From Nymphaea colorata (Eukaryota > Streptophyta > Magnoliopsida > Nymphaeales > Nymphaeaceae), in contig NC_045138.2 in assembly GCF_008831285.2 (NCBI RefSeq), positions 2,059,143 through 2,123,142 on the forward strand: DNA of 64,000 bases, read 5' to 3'. The position numbers were made by a program, and so were the translations under genes. Below the pieces are notes generated by a model. It saw only the letters and a list, made by a program, of their open reading frames with translations. It ran no database searches and was not told the DNA's origin. Below are positions 38,054 through 50,076 of this stretch, piece after piece (within the stretch, counting starts at the first letter, position 1; every line of letters begins with the position of its first letter).

Positions 38054-38505
38054 TAGGTTTGCAGAACTCAAGCTCGACTCAAACCCGCTCGAAAATGCTC
38101 GGTTCGTGCGTGACACGTTTATGAATGAGCCTAGTTTGAGCTTACAAAGATACTTGAATTGATAAACGAGTCGAGTTCAAGTTTGAGGAACTTGACTCGA
38201 CTTGGAAACCGGTCCTCTATATAATATTGTCAAAACCAGTTTCACAAGTTACACAAGTTAAACGAGTTACACAAGTTAAAAGAGTTAATGCTTATACGAG
38301 TTCATGTTAAACGAGTTAGCACCCAAACGAGTCTAATGGGTTAAACTAACGGAGTTCGAGTTCGATTTTGTGTAGTTGACTCGAGCTGGAGCTTGCTATA
38401 AGGAGCTTGAAACGAGTTCGAGCCTAACTCAAGCTCAAGTTTTTTGAGCCCAGTCGAGCTTGTGCTGGCTAAGCTTGGGCTCGACTTGACTAGTGTGCAG
38501 CCCTA
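38054..38505. mobile_element. hAT-like element of the GAGCTCG-rich type (unit A copy)
   Basis: The right end GTGTGCAGCCCTA (reverse complement TAGGGCTGCACAC) and a weaker left end TAGGTTTGCAGAACTC enclose GAGTCGAGTTCAAG-type repeats and several AAACGAGTTA units. The same insertion is present at about 50755-51172 (unit C) and truncated at about 44240-44424 (unit B). No target duplication is recognisable. Confidence 0.5.
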
Positions 38506-38716
38506 GGACATGAATATCAATTTCTTACAATTCGGACCCACCCTCGTGTATTATTGATTAGGATTGTATTGGTTCGTCCTAATTATGATCTGATTCGACC
38601 TGTTTCAATCTTGACGTTGCATTGGATCAAATAATAAATTGGGTCACCAATTCAATTCAAATCGGCCAATTCAGGCAGGTTTTTCCGAAGATACTTAACA
38701 GAACAACGAATAATAC

Positions 38717-39088
38717 CATAGTCACAAAAAATGCATTAAAAAAAGAGTGAAAAATGCATTAAAACTTAAAAAAACACATTTTAAAAAAATATTAAAAACG
38801 GAAAAAACATGTTTTTAATGTTTTTTTTTTCACCTTTTTCATTTTTTTTTCAGTTTGTTAATGCCAAACAGTTTTTTTTATTTTCTATTTTTATTTTCTG
38901 TAAATATATTTATTTGTGATGTTTGTATTTTTAGTTTCTCAATTATTTTTTCTCCTCATTTTTAGTTTTTTAAAATTTTAAAAAAATTCCTGTATTTTTT
39001 TATTTTTTTCTTTTTTTTTCAAGCTTGCCATATTATGCTCGAGAAAAACCTCACTGTTTGAAACTCCAAGGCATTATTTGTGACTATG
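38717..39088. mobile_element. CATAGTCAC-type MITE with exact 8-bp TSD
   Basis: The ends CATAGTCACAAAAAATGC and GCATTATTTGTGACTATG are near-perfect inverted repeats. AATAATAC is duplicated at 38709-38716 and 39089-39096. The homologous position in unit C (near 51379-51389) has a single AATAATAC and no element, which confirms the boundaries. Confidence 0.88.
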
Positions 39089-39390
39089 AATAATACGCTA
39101 AATACTATATTTTCTGCTTTATGAATTCATAAGCACCAATGTTTCAAAGTACTTACCAAAGAAATCTTAATAAACCAGTTTTCTTACTGGTCTGAATTAA
39201 AGAAACTAAGGGTTCAGAAGTAATCCAATATTCGTTCTTAAATGTGAATTCAAGTATTTGGATTCTTTGAAAAACAAAAAATTAAAAATCAGATCGTTAG
39301 CATTTTTTTCTCACTTATCTATCTATCCAATTCCCTATAAGACATCAAAATCCAAAACTTACATGCAAAGATTTCCATAGGGCACCTATA

Positions 39391-39425
<35 letters not shown>

Positions 39426-40139
39426 AATATAATGTGTGAATTAATACTAGATAATGAAAATGCATATCACTTTTTTCTTATTGTTTTTTTAATTATCTAT
39501 CACGTTGGATAATATGGTCATGGTTGGATGGTTGGATGACTCTGAAATGATAGATTCAAATTGAAATCAACTGGATGCCTTTGTGGATATATTATTATTT
39601 TTAATTTATGACATGAAAACTGTGTGGATATTGTACAGTTTTTATGAAATTTTGGAAAAGACTATGGGTTCGGTTTTCATTTGGTCCCAAAAGTGAAAGA
39701 TGAGATATTTTCATTAGAGGGACCAAATTATAGTTTCAAAATTTTGACTGGAGTCAAAATATAAATTTTCAACATTTTTATATAGGATAATTTTTTTTAA
39801 ATAACTTTTAGATTTTTTTTAAAAAAAATTTACTGGTGTTTTTCGGGGGTGGCCTTGCCTCTTGTGGCTCTAACAGTGCTTCCAACCAGCTAGTTTACCG
39901 ATTTCTTATTCATTGAATGAATTTATCAAAAGCAATGCATCTTTGGGCAAGAGTATAGATTACCCTACTGTTTGACAGTGAAAATAGTAACAAATATTGA
40001 GGCAAATTCATGAAATAATATGTCACATTTTTAGGGTATATTTATGGAATGACTTGTTACTGGTTTCAATCAAAGTTTTACATGCATCTCGATGCCCGTG
40101 GACATTGGATACAAGCCAAATTTGGTAAGAAAAGATTTC

Positions 40140-40548
40140 GATGTCAACAGATCGGATTCGGATCACATATATTCTTAATTATATATGTTTTTTCGAACAT
40201 GCATATGTTCGAATTCGAACTTGAATAAAGAAAAGTCATATCCAAATCCGAATCCAAAATTTGATTTTACAATCCGAATCCGATCCTAATATTTATATCT
40301 GAATCTCAATCTGAATTTTGAACCGGATTTTGCCCATTTTCAAAATTTAATAGCATTAGATATTAGATATTTGTCTAAAAATGAATCCCATCAGAATTTG
40401 TATCTAAATCTGAATCCGCCAATCAGATACCATTTATTAAATCCGAATCCGATTGGATTTCTTAATCGGATATTAATTTTTTTTCCCATATCCGATTTTC
40501 TGGATTAGATCAGTCAGATATCGAATTCAAATTGGATATATTGACATC
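40140..40548. mobile_element. GATGTCAA-ended nonautonomous element
   Basis: GATGTCAAC..GATCGGATTCGGAT at the left and AATTGGATATATTGACATC at the right are inverted. The interior is built from diverged ATCCGAATCCGAT motifs. The same insertion is found in unit B (about 46710-47124) and unit C (about 54017-54436); other partial copies start at 44648 and 51957. Confidence 0.6.
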
Positions 40549-40875
40549 CCGAAGTGGGACCCGACTTATGACCTGATCTAGTTCATTCTCAATTAGTCAA
40601 CTACCTGAAAAAGTTCAATAAGTTAAGCGGATCCAACCAGATATAGGATCCAAATAGTGTGTAGAACAAGTCCTCACTGTGAGCACACGAACACGACATA
40701 CTCACATCCAACTAAACAGATATGAACTGGATCATGCACTGCTGCCCCGACCCATTGAGAACAACAAGATGATATTCATCTTAAGATCCTCATTTTAAAA
40801 TGAAAATTAAGAAAAATAGAAACAGCTGGAAATCATATATGGTAGTCTGGATCATTTATTTCCCCAAAAGCATAG

Positions 40876-40882
40876 TATATAC
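40876..40882 (+). promoter_or_regulatory. TATA-like box upstream of signal exon A
   Basis: The sequence AGTATATACTTGG is conserved at the same relative position in all three units: 136 bases before ATG A, 149 before ATG B (box at 47432) and 132 before ATG C (box at 54765). Conservation and spacing suggest a core promoter; transcription is not shown. Confidence 0.4.
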
Positions 40883-41011
40883 TTGGAAGTTATTCAAAAG
40901 AGATTATTTCTCATAATAAGACAAATAGCAGCACAGAGGCATCAAAAACACCACAGTGAATTGGAAAGATTTGCCGAGAGAAGAGGGAAGAAGAAGAAGA
41001 AGAAGAAGACA

Positions 41012-41066
41012 ATGGCAAAGAAAGTTATGGTTATTGCCCTTTTCGTGTACTTTTTTCTGATTTCAG
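41012..41066 (+). CDS. Signal-peptide exon A of the defensin-like gene (orphan copy)
   Basis: The exon encodes 18 residues, MAKKVMVIALFVYFFLIS, plus the first G of the next codon: a lysine-started hydrophobic secretion signal. It ends at a consensus donor CAG|GTAAGT. A (GAA)n-rich leader and a conserved TATA-like box precede it. No mature-peptide exon follows before the next copy 6.6 kb downstream. Either it is an alternative first exon that splices about 17.2 kb to the single mature exon at 58302, or a dead partial duplicate. Phase and donor would allow splicing. Confidence 0.55.
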
Positions 41067-42067
41067 GTAAGTTCCTGTAGCAAATTCTTCTCAAGTTATG
41101 AGCAGTATAATTAATTACCGACATTTCTTGGTTAATTTTGGTAATTTAGATGCTTATTTTCACTTTAGTTAATCCTTTGTCTGTTTTAAACCGAGATGTG
41201 GTTGAAGTTTTACTTACATAAATAACTAACAAAAAATTAATTTCTATTTTTGGACTGCATTTTGTTTAATTTCAGAAAAGGGACTACCTTTTATAGTTAC
41301 ATTTAACAAGGGAGGGTCTTTTTAGAAAAAGTATCAAATAAGTACAGTTCGCTTTGGATAAGTGCTAACTTTCCTATGTTTTTTGGGAAAATACTCAAGA
41401 AAAAATGAATACGAGATTTGACCACACCAAACTAAAAATATGAAGATGGTAGTCCTCATCCTCAAAATATTTTGATTTTTTGGAGTGCTCCAGAAAAATT
41501 GGGTTTTATTTTAAAATGAAAGAGAGAAAATTGACTCTTCCTCGCATCTTTACCAGGGGTAACCAATCTAAAAGCTATGCTTATTTTTGATGCATTTCGC
41601 TTTTGTTTAAATATATTTTCATTCTAAATGTAGTGCGGTGTTTGAGGAAATACTGAAGATTTCATGTTTCTAATTTTTGAGAAAGTTTTCGAGGAGTCAT
41701 TTGAGAGTACAAAACATTTTGATTTGGAAAAATTTGAATTGAAATATCTTTACAAATATTGTTTGGAAACATTTGAAGATCACATTTCAAAAGAAATTTA
41801 GTGTTCACTTAAGAATTTAAAAAGAGGTTTGTGATTTTTCTCTAATTTGGTTACTATCTATTTAGAGCTTAATTTCATTTTGCTTAAGTTCTTTTAGAGA
41901 GATATTTGTGATCATTCATTATTTTAAATGAATGTGGATGTATGAATGCATTGACCCTACGTGATTCAAAACAAATCATTCATTTATAACATAACATTCA
42001 TTTAAAAACATTCCTATCATCACATACAATTCAGATAAATGCTGATCTTATAACAATATAATCACCA

Positions 42068-43576
42068 AAAAAGAACTCAAACGCCCCAGATCGAACGACA
42101 ACGACCTAGAGGAGCCCCATACAATAGATCTCTGTAAAAGCAAACATGAAAGCAATACACAAAAGCACAGATCTGTAAATAACCCGACGTCCGAATCATC
42201 TGCCTTGGGGAAAATTCTCTTTCCATTAGCATGTCACAAAGCCAAACAAAGATCTTTTGCACGTGATATGGAAACATCCATTGCGTTAAGAAAAAAAAAA
42301 AAAAACTACGACGCAAAAAGGCAGCTGACTGTAAGAAAATGAGCCGTGGACAATCCCCAAGGAAGGAAGGATGGGCGAAAAAAAGGAAAATATGAAGACT
42401 ACCGAAAATGGAGAAGAAGACCGAATTAGAATTAGAACGAACAATGGAAATAGAGAAAAATGGTGATTAGAAAGAAGAGGTCCGTATTCAGAAACAAAAC
42501 CGAGATAAACCAACACAGCGAGAAATAAAAATCGTACCTGTGGAGAGTCTTCCAAGAGCAACGAAAGGGAGAGAGATGGGAGAGGGGGGAGAAAGAGAGA
42601 GATCAGAGGCTTTTTACCTTCCCTTCTCTTCTCGCTCCTCGTCTTGGGTCTTTTCTTTTCTTTTTCTTGTTCATTTTTTTGGTAGATTTACTTTTGCTGT
42701 TGGTATTTTTCTTTTTCCCATACAATCTTTTCGCTTCGCTGGTGTCTGGAGACTTTTTGAGGCCGTGGATCCCAAGAGACAGGGAGGGAGGGAGACAGCG
42801 AGACGTTTGAACTGCCATCCAGAGGGAAACTACGTCTGGTTGTTGCCTGTTCGGACGTCTCGCTGTCTCCCTCCCTCCCGGTCTCTCAGGATCTATGGCC
42901 TCAAAACTCTCTGGACAGATTGTATGGGAAAAAGAAAAACACCAACAGCAAAAGTAAATCTACCAAAAAAAGAAAAAAAAAAAGAGAAGACCCAAAACCA
43001 GGAGCGAGGAGAGAAGGGAAGGTAAAAAGCCTCAGATCTCTCTCTCTCTCCCTTCCACCCCTAGCAGCTCTCTCCCTCTCGTTGCTCTTGGGAGACTCTC
43101 CACGGGTACGAATTCTATTTCTCGCAATGTTGATTTATCTCGGTTTTGTTTCTCAATACGGATCTGCTTCTTTCTAACGACCATTTTTCTCTATCCCGAT
43201 TGTTCGTTCTAATTCTAATTCGGTCTTCTTCTCCATTTTCACTAGTCTTCATATTTTCCTTTTTTTCGCCCATCCTTCCTTCTTTGGGGATTGTCCATGG
43301 CTCGTTTTCTTATAGTCGGCTGCTTTTTTGCATTGTAGTCTTTTTTCTTAACGCAATGGATGTTTCCATATCACGTGCAAAAGATCTTTGTTTTGGCTTT
43401 GTGACATGATAATGAAAAGAGAATTTTCCCCAAGGCAAATGATTCAGATGTCCTGGTTGTTTACAGATTTGTGCTTTTGTGTATTGCTTCCGCGTTTGCT
43501 TTTACGGGATTCTATTATTTGGGCTTCCTCTAGGTCGTTGCCGTTCGTTCTGAGGCGTTTGAGTTCTTTTTTTTTT
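42068..43576. mobile_element. 1.5-kb foldback (long palindrome) element, unit B
   Basis: The left arm starts AAGAACTCAAACGCCCCAG and the right arm ends GAGGCGTTTGAGTTCTT. The arms are about 740 bp and pair throughout, including TGCACGTGATATGGAAACATC against GATGTTTCCATATCACGTG. The centre lies near 42820-42840 between two AGACGTTTGAAC / GGACGTCTCGC half-sites. The open frames in each arm mirror each other and have no known domain. It resembles foldback or long-TIR Mutator-like elements. The target duplication is not identified. Confidence 0.7.
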
Positions 43577-44423
43577 GTTTTTTTCAAGCTCGCCATATTA
43601 CCCAGAAAAGTAAATAACCACAAGAGCTATTGCTACAACCACTTTAATTAATAGCCACAAGAAAGACGTTGCTGAAAATACTTTCTACTATGGTTTTGAC
43701 TACCGAAGTGATCAGTAACGAGCTGCCTAAGCCATTTACAATGGAAATGAACCAGGAATCAAAGTTCTCCGAAGAGAGGGAGAGAGAGAGATCCTAGCAA
43801 TATCACTCACCGAAGCAACAGCAGTGCCCACAAAGTTTTCAACACAAACCACAAAAATTAGGCCTCGAATTTCCAAAACACAGGGCTCTAGAAACCATAT
43901 TTCAACCTCGGTCATGAAAAATTTCTTGCTCCACCCCTAACTATTGGTACCACCACAACACCGATGGCCAACTTATCTTTCTGTAGTGTTTTCGATTCCT
44001 CTGTGCAGCTATTTATCTTATCTAGATAAATTATTTCTTTAATTAACTTCTAAATATAAAATATATTTTTTAGGGAAATAAATGATATTTTATTAAGTTC
44101 GATCGGATGCACCTAACATATAAGATTTCTGTTGCTATTTTTCTTAATTTCCATTTCAAAATAAAGGCCTTGTCAATGGGTTGGAGCAGCAGCAATCCAA
44201 TTCCTGCGCCGTAAAATATCTGTTTAGGTGGATCTGAGTATGGCTGCTGCTGCACAACGTGTTGAGCCAACTCGGGCTTGACTCAAACTCGCTCGAAAAG
44301 ACTTGGTTCGTGCTCAACTCGTTTATATATGAGCTGAGTTTGAGCTTACAAAGATATCCGAAATGATAAACGAGTCGAGTTCAAGTTTCCGGAACTTGAC
44401 TCGACTTGAAAACCGCTACTTTG

Positions 44424-44468
<45 letters not shown>
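44424..44468. repeat. (TA)n microsatellite at a deletion junction (unit B)
   Basis: The TA run follows directly on CGCTACTTTGTATATG. In unit C about 750 bp lies between CGCTACTTTGTATA and its own TA run. Confidence 0.85.
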
Positions 44469-44473
<5 letters not shown>

Positions 44474-45511
44474 TTCAGAGTCCTCCATCAATCTCTCAAG
44501 GTAATCAATATGAAGCAAATGTATGGTTGAGAGATAAACAAGCAGAAAGAGGTGAATTAATACTAGATAATGAAAATGACTGTCACTTTTTTCTTAACCA
44601 TCCATCATGTTGGATCAGATGATGGCACTGGTTAGATGAATGGATGTAGGGATGTCAATGGATCAAATTTGAATTAGATATATCATTAATCATATCTGTT
44701 TTTTTGGATATTCACATATTCAGATTCAAATTTGAAAAAAGAAAAGTCGTATTCGATTCCAAATCTGAAATCTGATTTTACAATCTGAATCCGATCCGCA
44801 TCTGATTTTTATATTTATTTCCGAACCCAAATATGATATTTGAACTGGATTTTGCCAATTTTCAAAATTTAATCACATTAGATACAAGATATTTGTCTAA
44901 AAAGGAATTTGATCCGAATCCGATAGGATATTTATGTATATCTGAATTCAAATACAAATTTGATTGCATGTTATTTATTAAATCCGAATCCGATCCAATC
45001 CCTTAATCCTTATTTATATGAATCGAAATTTCGAGGGGCAAAATGTTTTTTTAAATTACTTTTAGATAAAAAAAAATTTACTCATGTTTTTTTGGGGGAA
45101 GGGCATGGCCCATGCCTCCTATGGCTCTGCCCCTGCTTCCTTGATTTCTTGTTCATTGAATGAATTTCTCAAAAGTAATGCATCTTTGGGCGGGCAAGAG
45201 TATAGAATACCTTACCATTTGACTATGAAAATAGTAACAAATATTGAGCCAAATTCTGGAAATACTATGTCACATTTTTTTGGGGTAGATTTTTAGAATG
45301 ACCTGTTACTATTTCCATTCAAAGTTTTACACGAGATGTGAGTCGAATTTGGTAAGAAAAGATGCTAATCTGATGCATTTTTATCAAACCCAACTACATG
45401 AATTCAGATTTTAAAATGGAATATTGGATATTCTATCTGAACCCATGCTATCCTTCGTTTGCAAAATAGGCACATGAAGGTTTCTTTGGTAAGTGTACCT
45501 CCACTTGTGAA

Positions 45512-46409
45512 TAGGGCTGCGCATCGGGCCGAGCGCCTGGCCCAGCCCGAAAAAAATGTCCAAATGCAAGCCCGTTAAAGTCATCAGAACAGCCCGAGAC
45601 CCGGCCCGTTCTTTATCGGCCGGGCCGGGCTTTTGTATTATCGGCCCTCGAGCTTTTGTGTATGCCCCAAGCCGGGCCCGATTATTGCCAGGCCGGGTGG
45701 GGCTTTCTCGGGCCAGGCTTGGTTGTCGGGCAAGGAAGGGTGTCGTGCCTCCCCCCTTCTTCCGTTGCTGTGCACTCTCCCTCTTTTCCTTTCCCTGTCC
45801 CTTTTAATTTCCCTCTTCCCACACTCCCTTTGCTCTCCATCAGTCTCACTCGTCAATCAGAGTGGGGAGGTAAGCTAAAGGATACAAGCCTCAAGCAGAT
45901 GAAGGCGGCAACTTATCAGGGACTAACAGAATAGAGGTTGTTCGAGGTGGCAGCGAGGCTTCCCCTTGAATCAATCCCTCTCCCTCTTTCACCTTCACAC
46001 ATAGAGGGGTGGTGGGGACGGTCAGAGGGCAGTGGATTGAAGATATTATGCAGAATCTTCCTAACCTTGATGGGCGATGGGCGACAGGGACTCAGAGAAC
46101 CAAACGCAGAGGAGTTTCAAGCAGTTGCAGGGCTGAATGAATGAACGATGGTCGATGGCTTGAAGTTGGAACGGGAGAGAAAGAATGCAAGTAAGAAACA
46201 TTAACATATTTTTTTTTTTAAATAAGTAACCGGGCCTTTCGGGCCCCCGACAACATGTATGTTAAACCCGAGCCCGGCCCGTTAATTACGGGACTGGGCC
46301 AGGCCCGATAAAAAAGGCCCTTTAAACCATTTTTCAAGGCTCGGACCCGGGCGTGAGTTGAGCTGGGTACCGGGTACCCGGCGGCGGCCCAGCCCGGTGC
46401 TCAGGCTTA
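45512..46409. mobile_element. hAT-like GGCCCG-rich element with 8-bp TSD (unit B)
   Basis: The left end TAGGGCTGCGCATCGGGCC pairs with a right end whose reverse complement is TAAGCCTGAGCACCGGGCT. A perfect CTTGTGAA duplication lies at 45504-45511 and 46410-46417. The interior is GC-rich and without transposase. Confidence 0.85.
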
Positions 46410-47580
46410 CTTGTGAATCCTTAAAAAAAAAAAATATAGTAGTTCATAATATCTCACAGAGTATCATTAATGAGCTAAATCTTTCATAATCATTAGTGTT
46501 TATTTGAACCAACCAGCTGAATTGGCAAATTTATTTGATAACTTATTAAAAATATACATGATTTGATATTTTTGTTGATTCCAATTTAAAGAACCTGTCC
46601 TTATAACATTATAGGAAATTAATCATGATAAATTTATAATTTTGGTACTCGAGTATATCCTTAGGAAGAGATGGACACGACCCTATGGAGACTTGCTAGT
46701 GGGACTACAGATGTCAACCGATTGGATTCGAATCAGATATATTCTCAATCATATCCGTTTTTTCGGATATTCATATGTTCGGATTCAAATTCGAATAAAA
46801 AAAGTCTTATCCGAATCCAAATCTGAAATCCAATTTTGCAATTCGAATTTGATTTTTATATTTATATCCGAATCCGAATCCAAATTTCAAACCGGATTTT
46901 GCCAATTTTCAATATTTAATAGCATTAGATACTGGATATTTGTCTAAAAATGAACCCGATCCGAATCTGATCAGATATTTATATATATCTGAATCCGAAT
47001 GGATGCCATTTATGAAATCCGATTTCGATCCAATTTCTTAATCAGATATCAATTTTTTTTTCAATATCTAATTTTTCGGATCGGATCGGTCAGTTATCCG
47101 ATCCAAATCGGATATATTGACATCTCTAAGTAAGACCCGACTTATGACCTCAGCCTCAATTACCTGAAAAGGTTCAATCAGATAAGTGGATCCAACGAAA
47201 TATAGGATCCAATAAGTACAACATGTCCTCACTGTGAGCTCTCAAACACGCCACACTCAGATCCAACTAAGCAGATATGGAATGGGTCATGGACTACTGC
47301 TCCGACCCATTGAGAACAACAAGATGATATTCATCTTAAGACCCTTATTTTAAAATGAAAATTAAGAAAAAATAGAAACAGGTGGAAATCATATATGGTA
47401 GTCTGGATCATTTATATCCCAAAAAGCATAGTATATACTTGGAAGTTATTCAAAAGAAATTATTTCTCATAATAAGATGAATAGCAGCACAAAGGCACCC
47501 AAAACACCACAGTGGATTGGAAAGATCTGCTGAGAGAAGAAGGAAGAAGAAGAAGAAGGAAGAAGAAGAAGAAGAAGACA

Positions 47581-47635
47581 ATGGCGAAGAAAGTTATGGT
47601 TATTGCCCTTTTCGTGTACTTTCTTCTGATTTCAG
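47581..47635 (+). CDS. Signal-peptide exon B of the defensin-like gene (orphan copy)
   Basis: It encodes MAKKVMVIALFVYFLLIS plus a G, ending in the same CAG|GTAAGT donor as copy A. A long (GAA)n leader precedes it. The intron start (to about 48540) is nearly identical to that of copy A. No mature exon follows before copy C; splicing to 58302 would span 10.7 kb. It differs from copy C by one residue (Val12 versus Ala12). Confidence 0.55.
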
Positions 47636-48612
47636 GTAAGTTCCTGTAGCAAATTCTTCTCATGTTATAGGGAGTATAATTAATTTCCGACATTTCTTGG
47701 TTAATTTTGGTACTTTTAGATGCTTATTTTCTTTGTCTGTTTTAAACCGAGATGTGGTTGAAGTTCTACTTACATAAATAACTAACAAAAAATTAATTTC
47801 TATTTTTGGACTGCATTTTGTTTAATTTCAGAAAAGGGACTACCTTTTATAGTTACATTTAACAAGGGAGGCTCTTTTTAGAAAAAGTATCAAATAAGTA
47901 GAGTTGGCTTTGGAGAAGTGCTAACTTTTCCTATGTTTTTGGGGAAAATACTCAAGAAAAAATGAATACTAGATTTGACCACACCAAACTAAAAATATGA
48001 AGATGTTAGTCTTCATCCTCAAAATATTTTGGTTTTTGGAGTGCTCCGGAAAAATTAGGTTTTATTTTAAAATGAAAGAGAGAGAATTGACTCTTCCTAC
48101 CATCTTTACCAGGGTAACCAATCTACAAGCTATGCTTATTTTTGATGCATTTTGCTTTTGTTTAAATATATTTTCATTCTAAATGTAGTGCGGTATTTGA
48201 GGAAATGCTGAAGATTTCATGTTTCTAATTTTTGAGAAAGTTTTCGAGGAGTCATTTGAGAGTACAAAACATTTTGATTTGGAAAAGTTTGAATTGAAAT
48301 ATCTTTACAAATATTGTTTGGAAACATTTGAAGATCACATTTCGAAAGAAATTTAGTGTTTACTTAAGAATTTAAAAATAAGTTTGTGATTTTGCTCTTA
48401 TTATCTATTTAGAGCTCAATTTTATTTTGCTTAAGTTCTTTTAGAGAGATATTTGTGATCATTCATTATTTTAAATGAATGTGGATGTATGAATACATTG
48501 ACCCTACGTGATTAAAAACAAATCATTCATTTATAACATAACATTAATTTAAAAACATTCCTATCATCACATACAATTCAGATAAATGTTGATCCTATGG
48601 CAATATAATCAC

Positions 48613-50076
48613 CAAAAAAGAACTCAAACGCCCCAGATCGAACGACAACGACCTAGAGGAGCCCCATACAATAGATCTCCGTAAAAGCAAACATGGAAGC
48701 AATACACAAAAGCACAGATCTATAAATAACCCGACGTCCGAATCATCTGCCTTGGGGAAAATTCTCTTTCCATTAGCATGTCACAAAGATCTTTTGCACG
48801 TGATATGGAAACATCCATTGCGTTAAGAAAAAAAAAAAACCTACGACGCAAAAACAATCCCCAAAGAAGGAAGGATGGGCGAAGAAAAGGAAAATATGAA
48901 GACTATCGAAAATGGAGAAGAAGACCCAATTAGAATGAACAATCCAGATAGAGAAAAATGGTCATTAGAAAGAAGAGGTCCGTGTATTCAGAAACAAAAC
49001 CGAGATAAACCAACACAACGAGAAATAAAAATCATACCTGTGGAGAGTCTTCCAAGAGCAACGAAAGGGAGAGAGATGGGAGCAGGGGGAGAGAGACAGA
49101 GAGATCAGAGGCTTTTTACCTTCCCTTCCCTCCTCGCTCCTCATTTTGGGTCTTTTCTTTTCTTTTTTGTTTCTTTTTCTTTCTTTTTGGTGGATTTACT
49201 TTCGCTGTTGGTATTTTTCTTTTTCCCATACAATCTTTTCGCTGGTGTATGAGACTTTTGAGGCCATGGATCCGAAGAGACAGGGAAGGAGGGAGACAGC
49301 GAGACGTTCGAACTGCCATCCAGAGGGAAACTACGTCTGGTTGTTGCCTGTTCGGACATCTCGCTGTCTCCCTCCCTCCCCGTCTCTCGGGATCTATGGC
49401 CTCGAGATTGTAAGGGAAAAAGAAAAATACCAACAGCAAAAAGTAAATCTACCAAAAAAAAGAAAAAGAAAAGAAAAAGAAAAAGAGAAGACCCAAAACG
49501 AGGAGCGAAGAGGAGAGAAGGGAAGGTTAAAAGCCTCAGATCTCTCTCTCTCTCCCCTCCAACCCCTCGCATCTCTCTCCCTCTCGTTGCTCTTGGGAGA
49601 CTCTCCACGGGTACGAATTTTATTTCTCGCAATATTGATTTATCTCGGTTTTGTTTCTGAATACGGATCTCCTTCTTTCTAACGACCATTTTTTTCTATC
49701 CCGATTGTTGGTTCTAATTCTAAATCGGTCTTCTTCTCCATTTTCACTAGTCTTCATATTTTCCTTTTTTCCCATCCTTCCTTGTTTGGGGATTGTCCAT
49801 GGCTCGTTTCTTATAGACGGCTGCTTTTTTGCATTGTAGTTTTTTTTCTTAACGCAATGGATGTTTCCATATCACGTGCTAAAGATCTTTGTTTTGGCTT
49901 TGTGACATGATAATGCAAAGAGAAATTTCCCCAAGGCAAATGATTCAGATGTCTGGTTGTTTACAGATTTGTGCTTTTGTGTATTGCTTCTGCGTTTGCT
50001 TTTACCGGATTCTATTGTTTGGGCTTCCTCTAGGTCGTTGCCGTTCGTTCTGAGGCGTTTGAGTTCTTTTTTTTGT
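48613..50076. mobile_element. 1.5-kb foldback element, unit C
   Basis: A sister of the unit B foldback, with the same arms and outer motifs AAGAACTCAAACGCC and GGCGTTTGAGTTCTT. It is slightly shorter because of small deletions in both arms, for example loss of the GCAGCTGACTG stretch near 48850. Confidence 0.7.

Noticed and set aside
42540-43025. 161-residue open frame in the foldback element and its mirrored counterparts (also 48875-49689)
   Set aside because: The same frames appear on both strands because the DNA is palindromic. Composition is low-complexity Lys/Arg/Ser and no domain is visible.
45556-46144. Frames in the GGCCCG-rich element (also 52822-53240)
   Set aside because: They lie inside an hAT-like element with defined ends and a target duplication. 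The paired copies differ by frame-breaking changes, so no coding constraint is evident.
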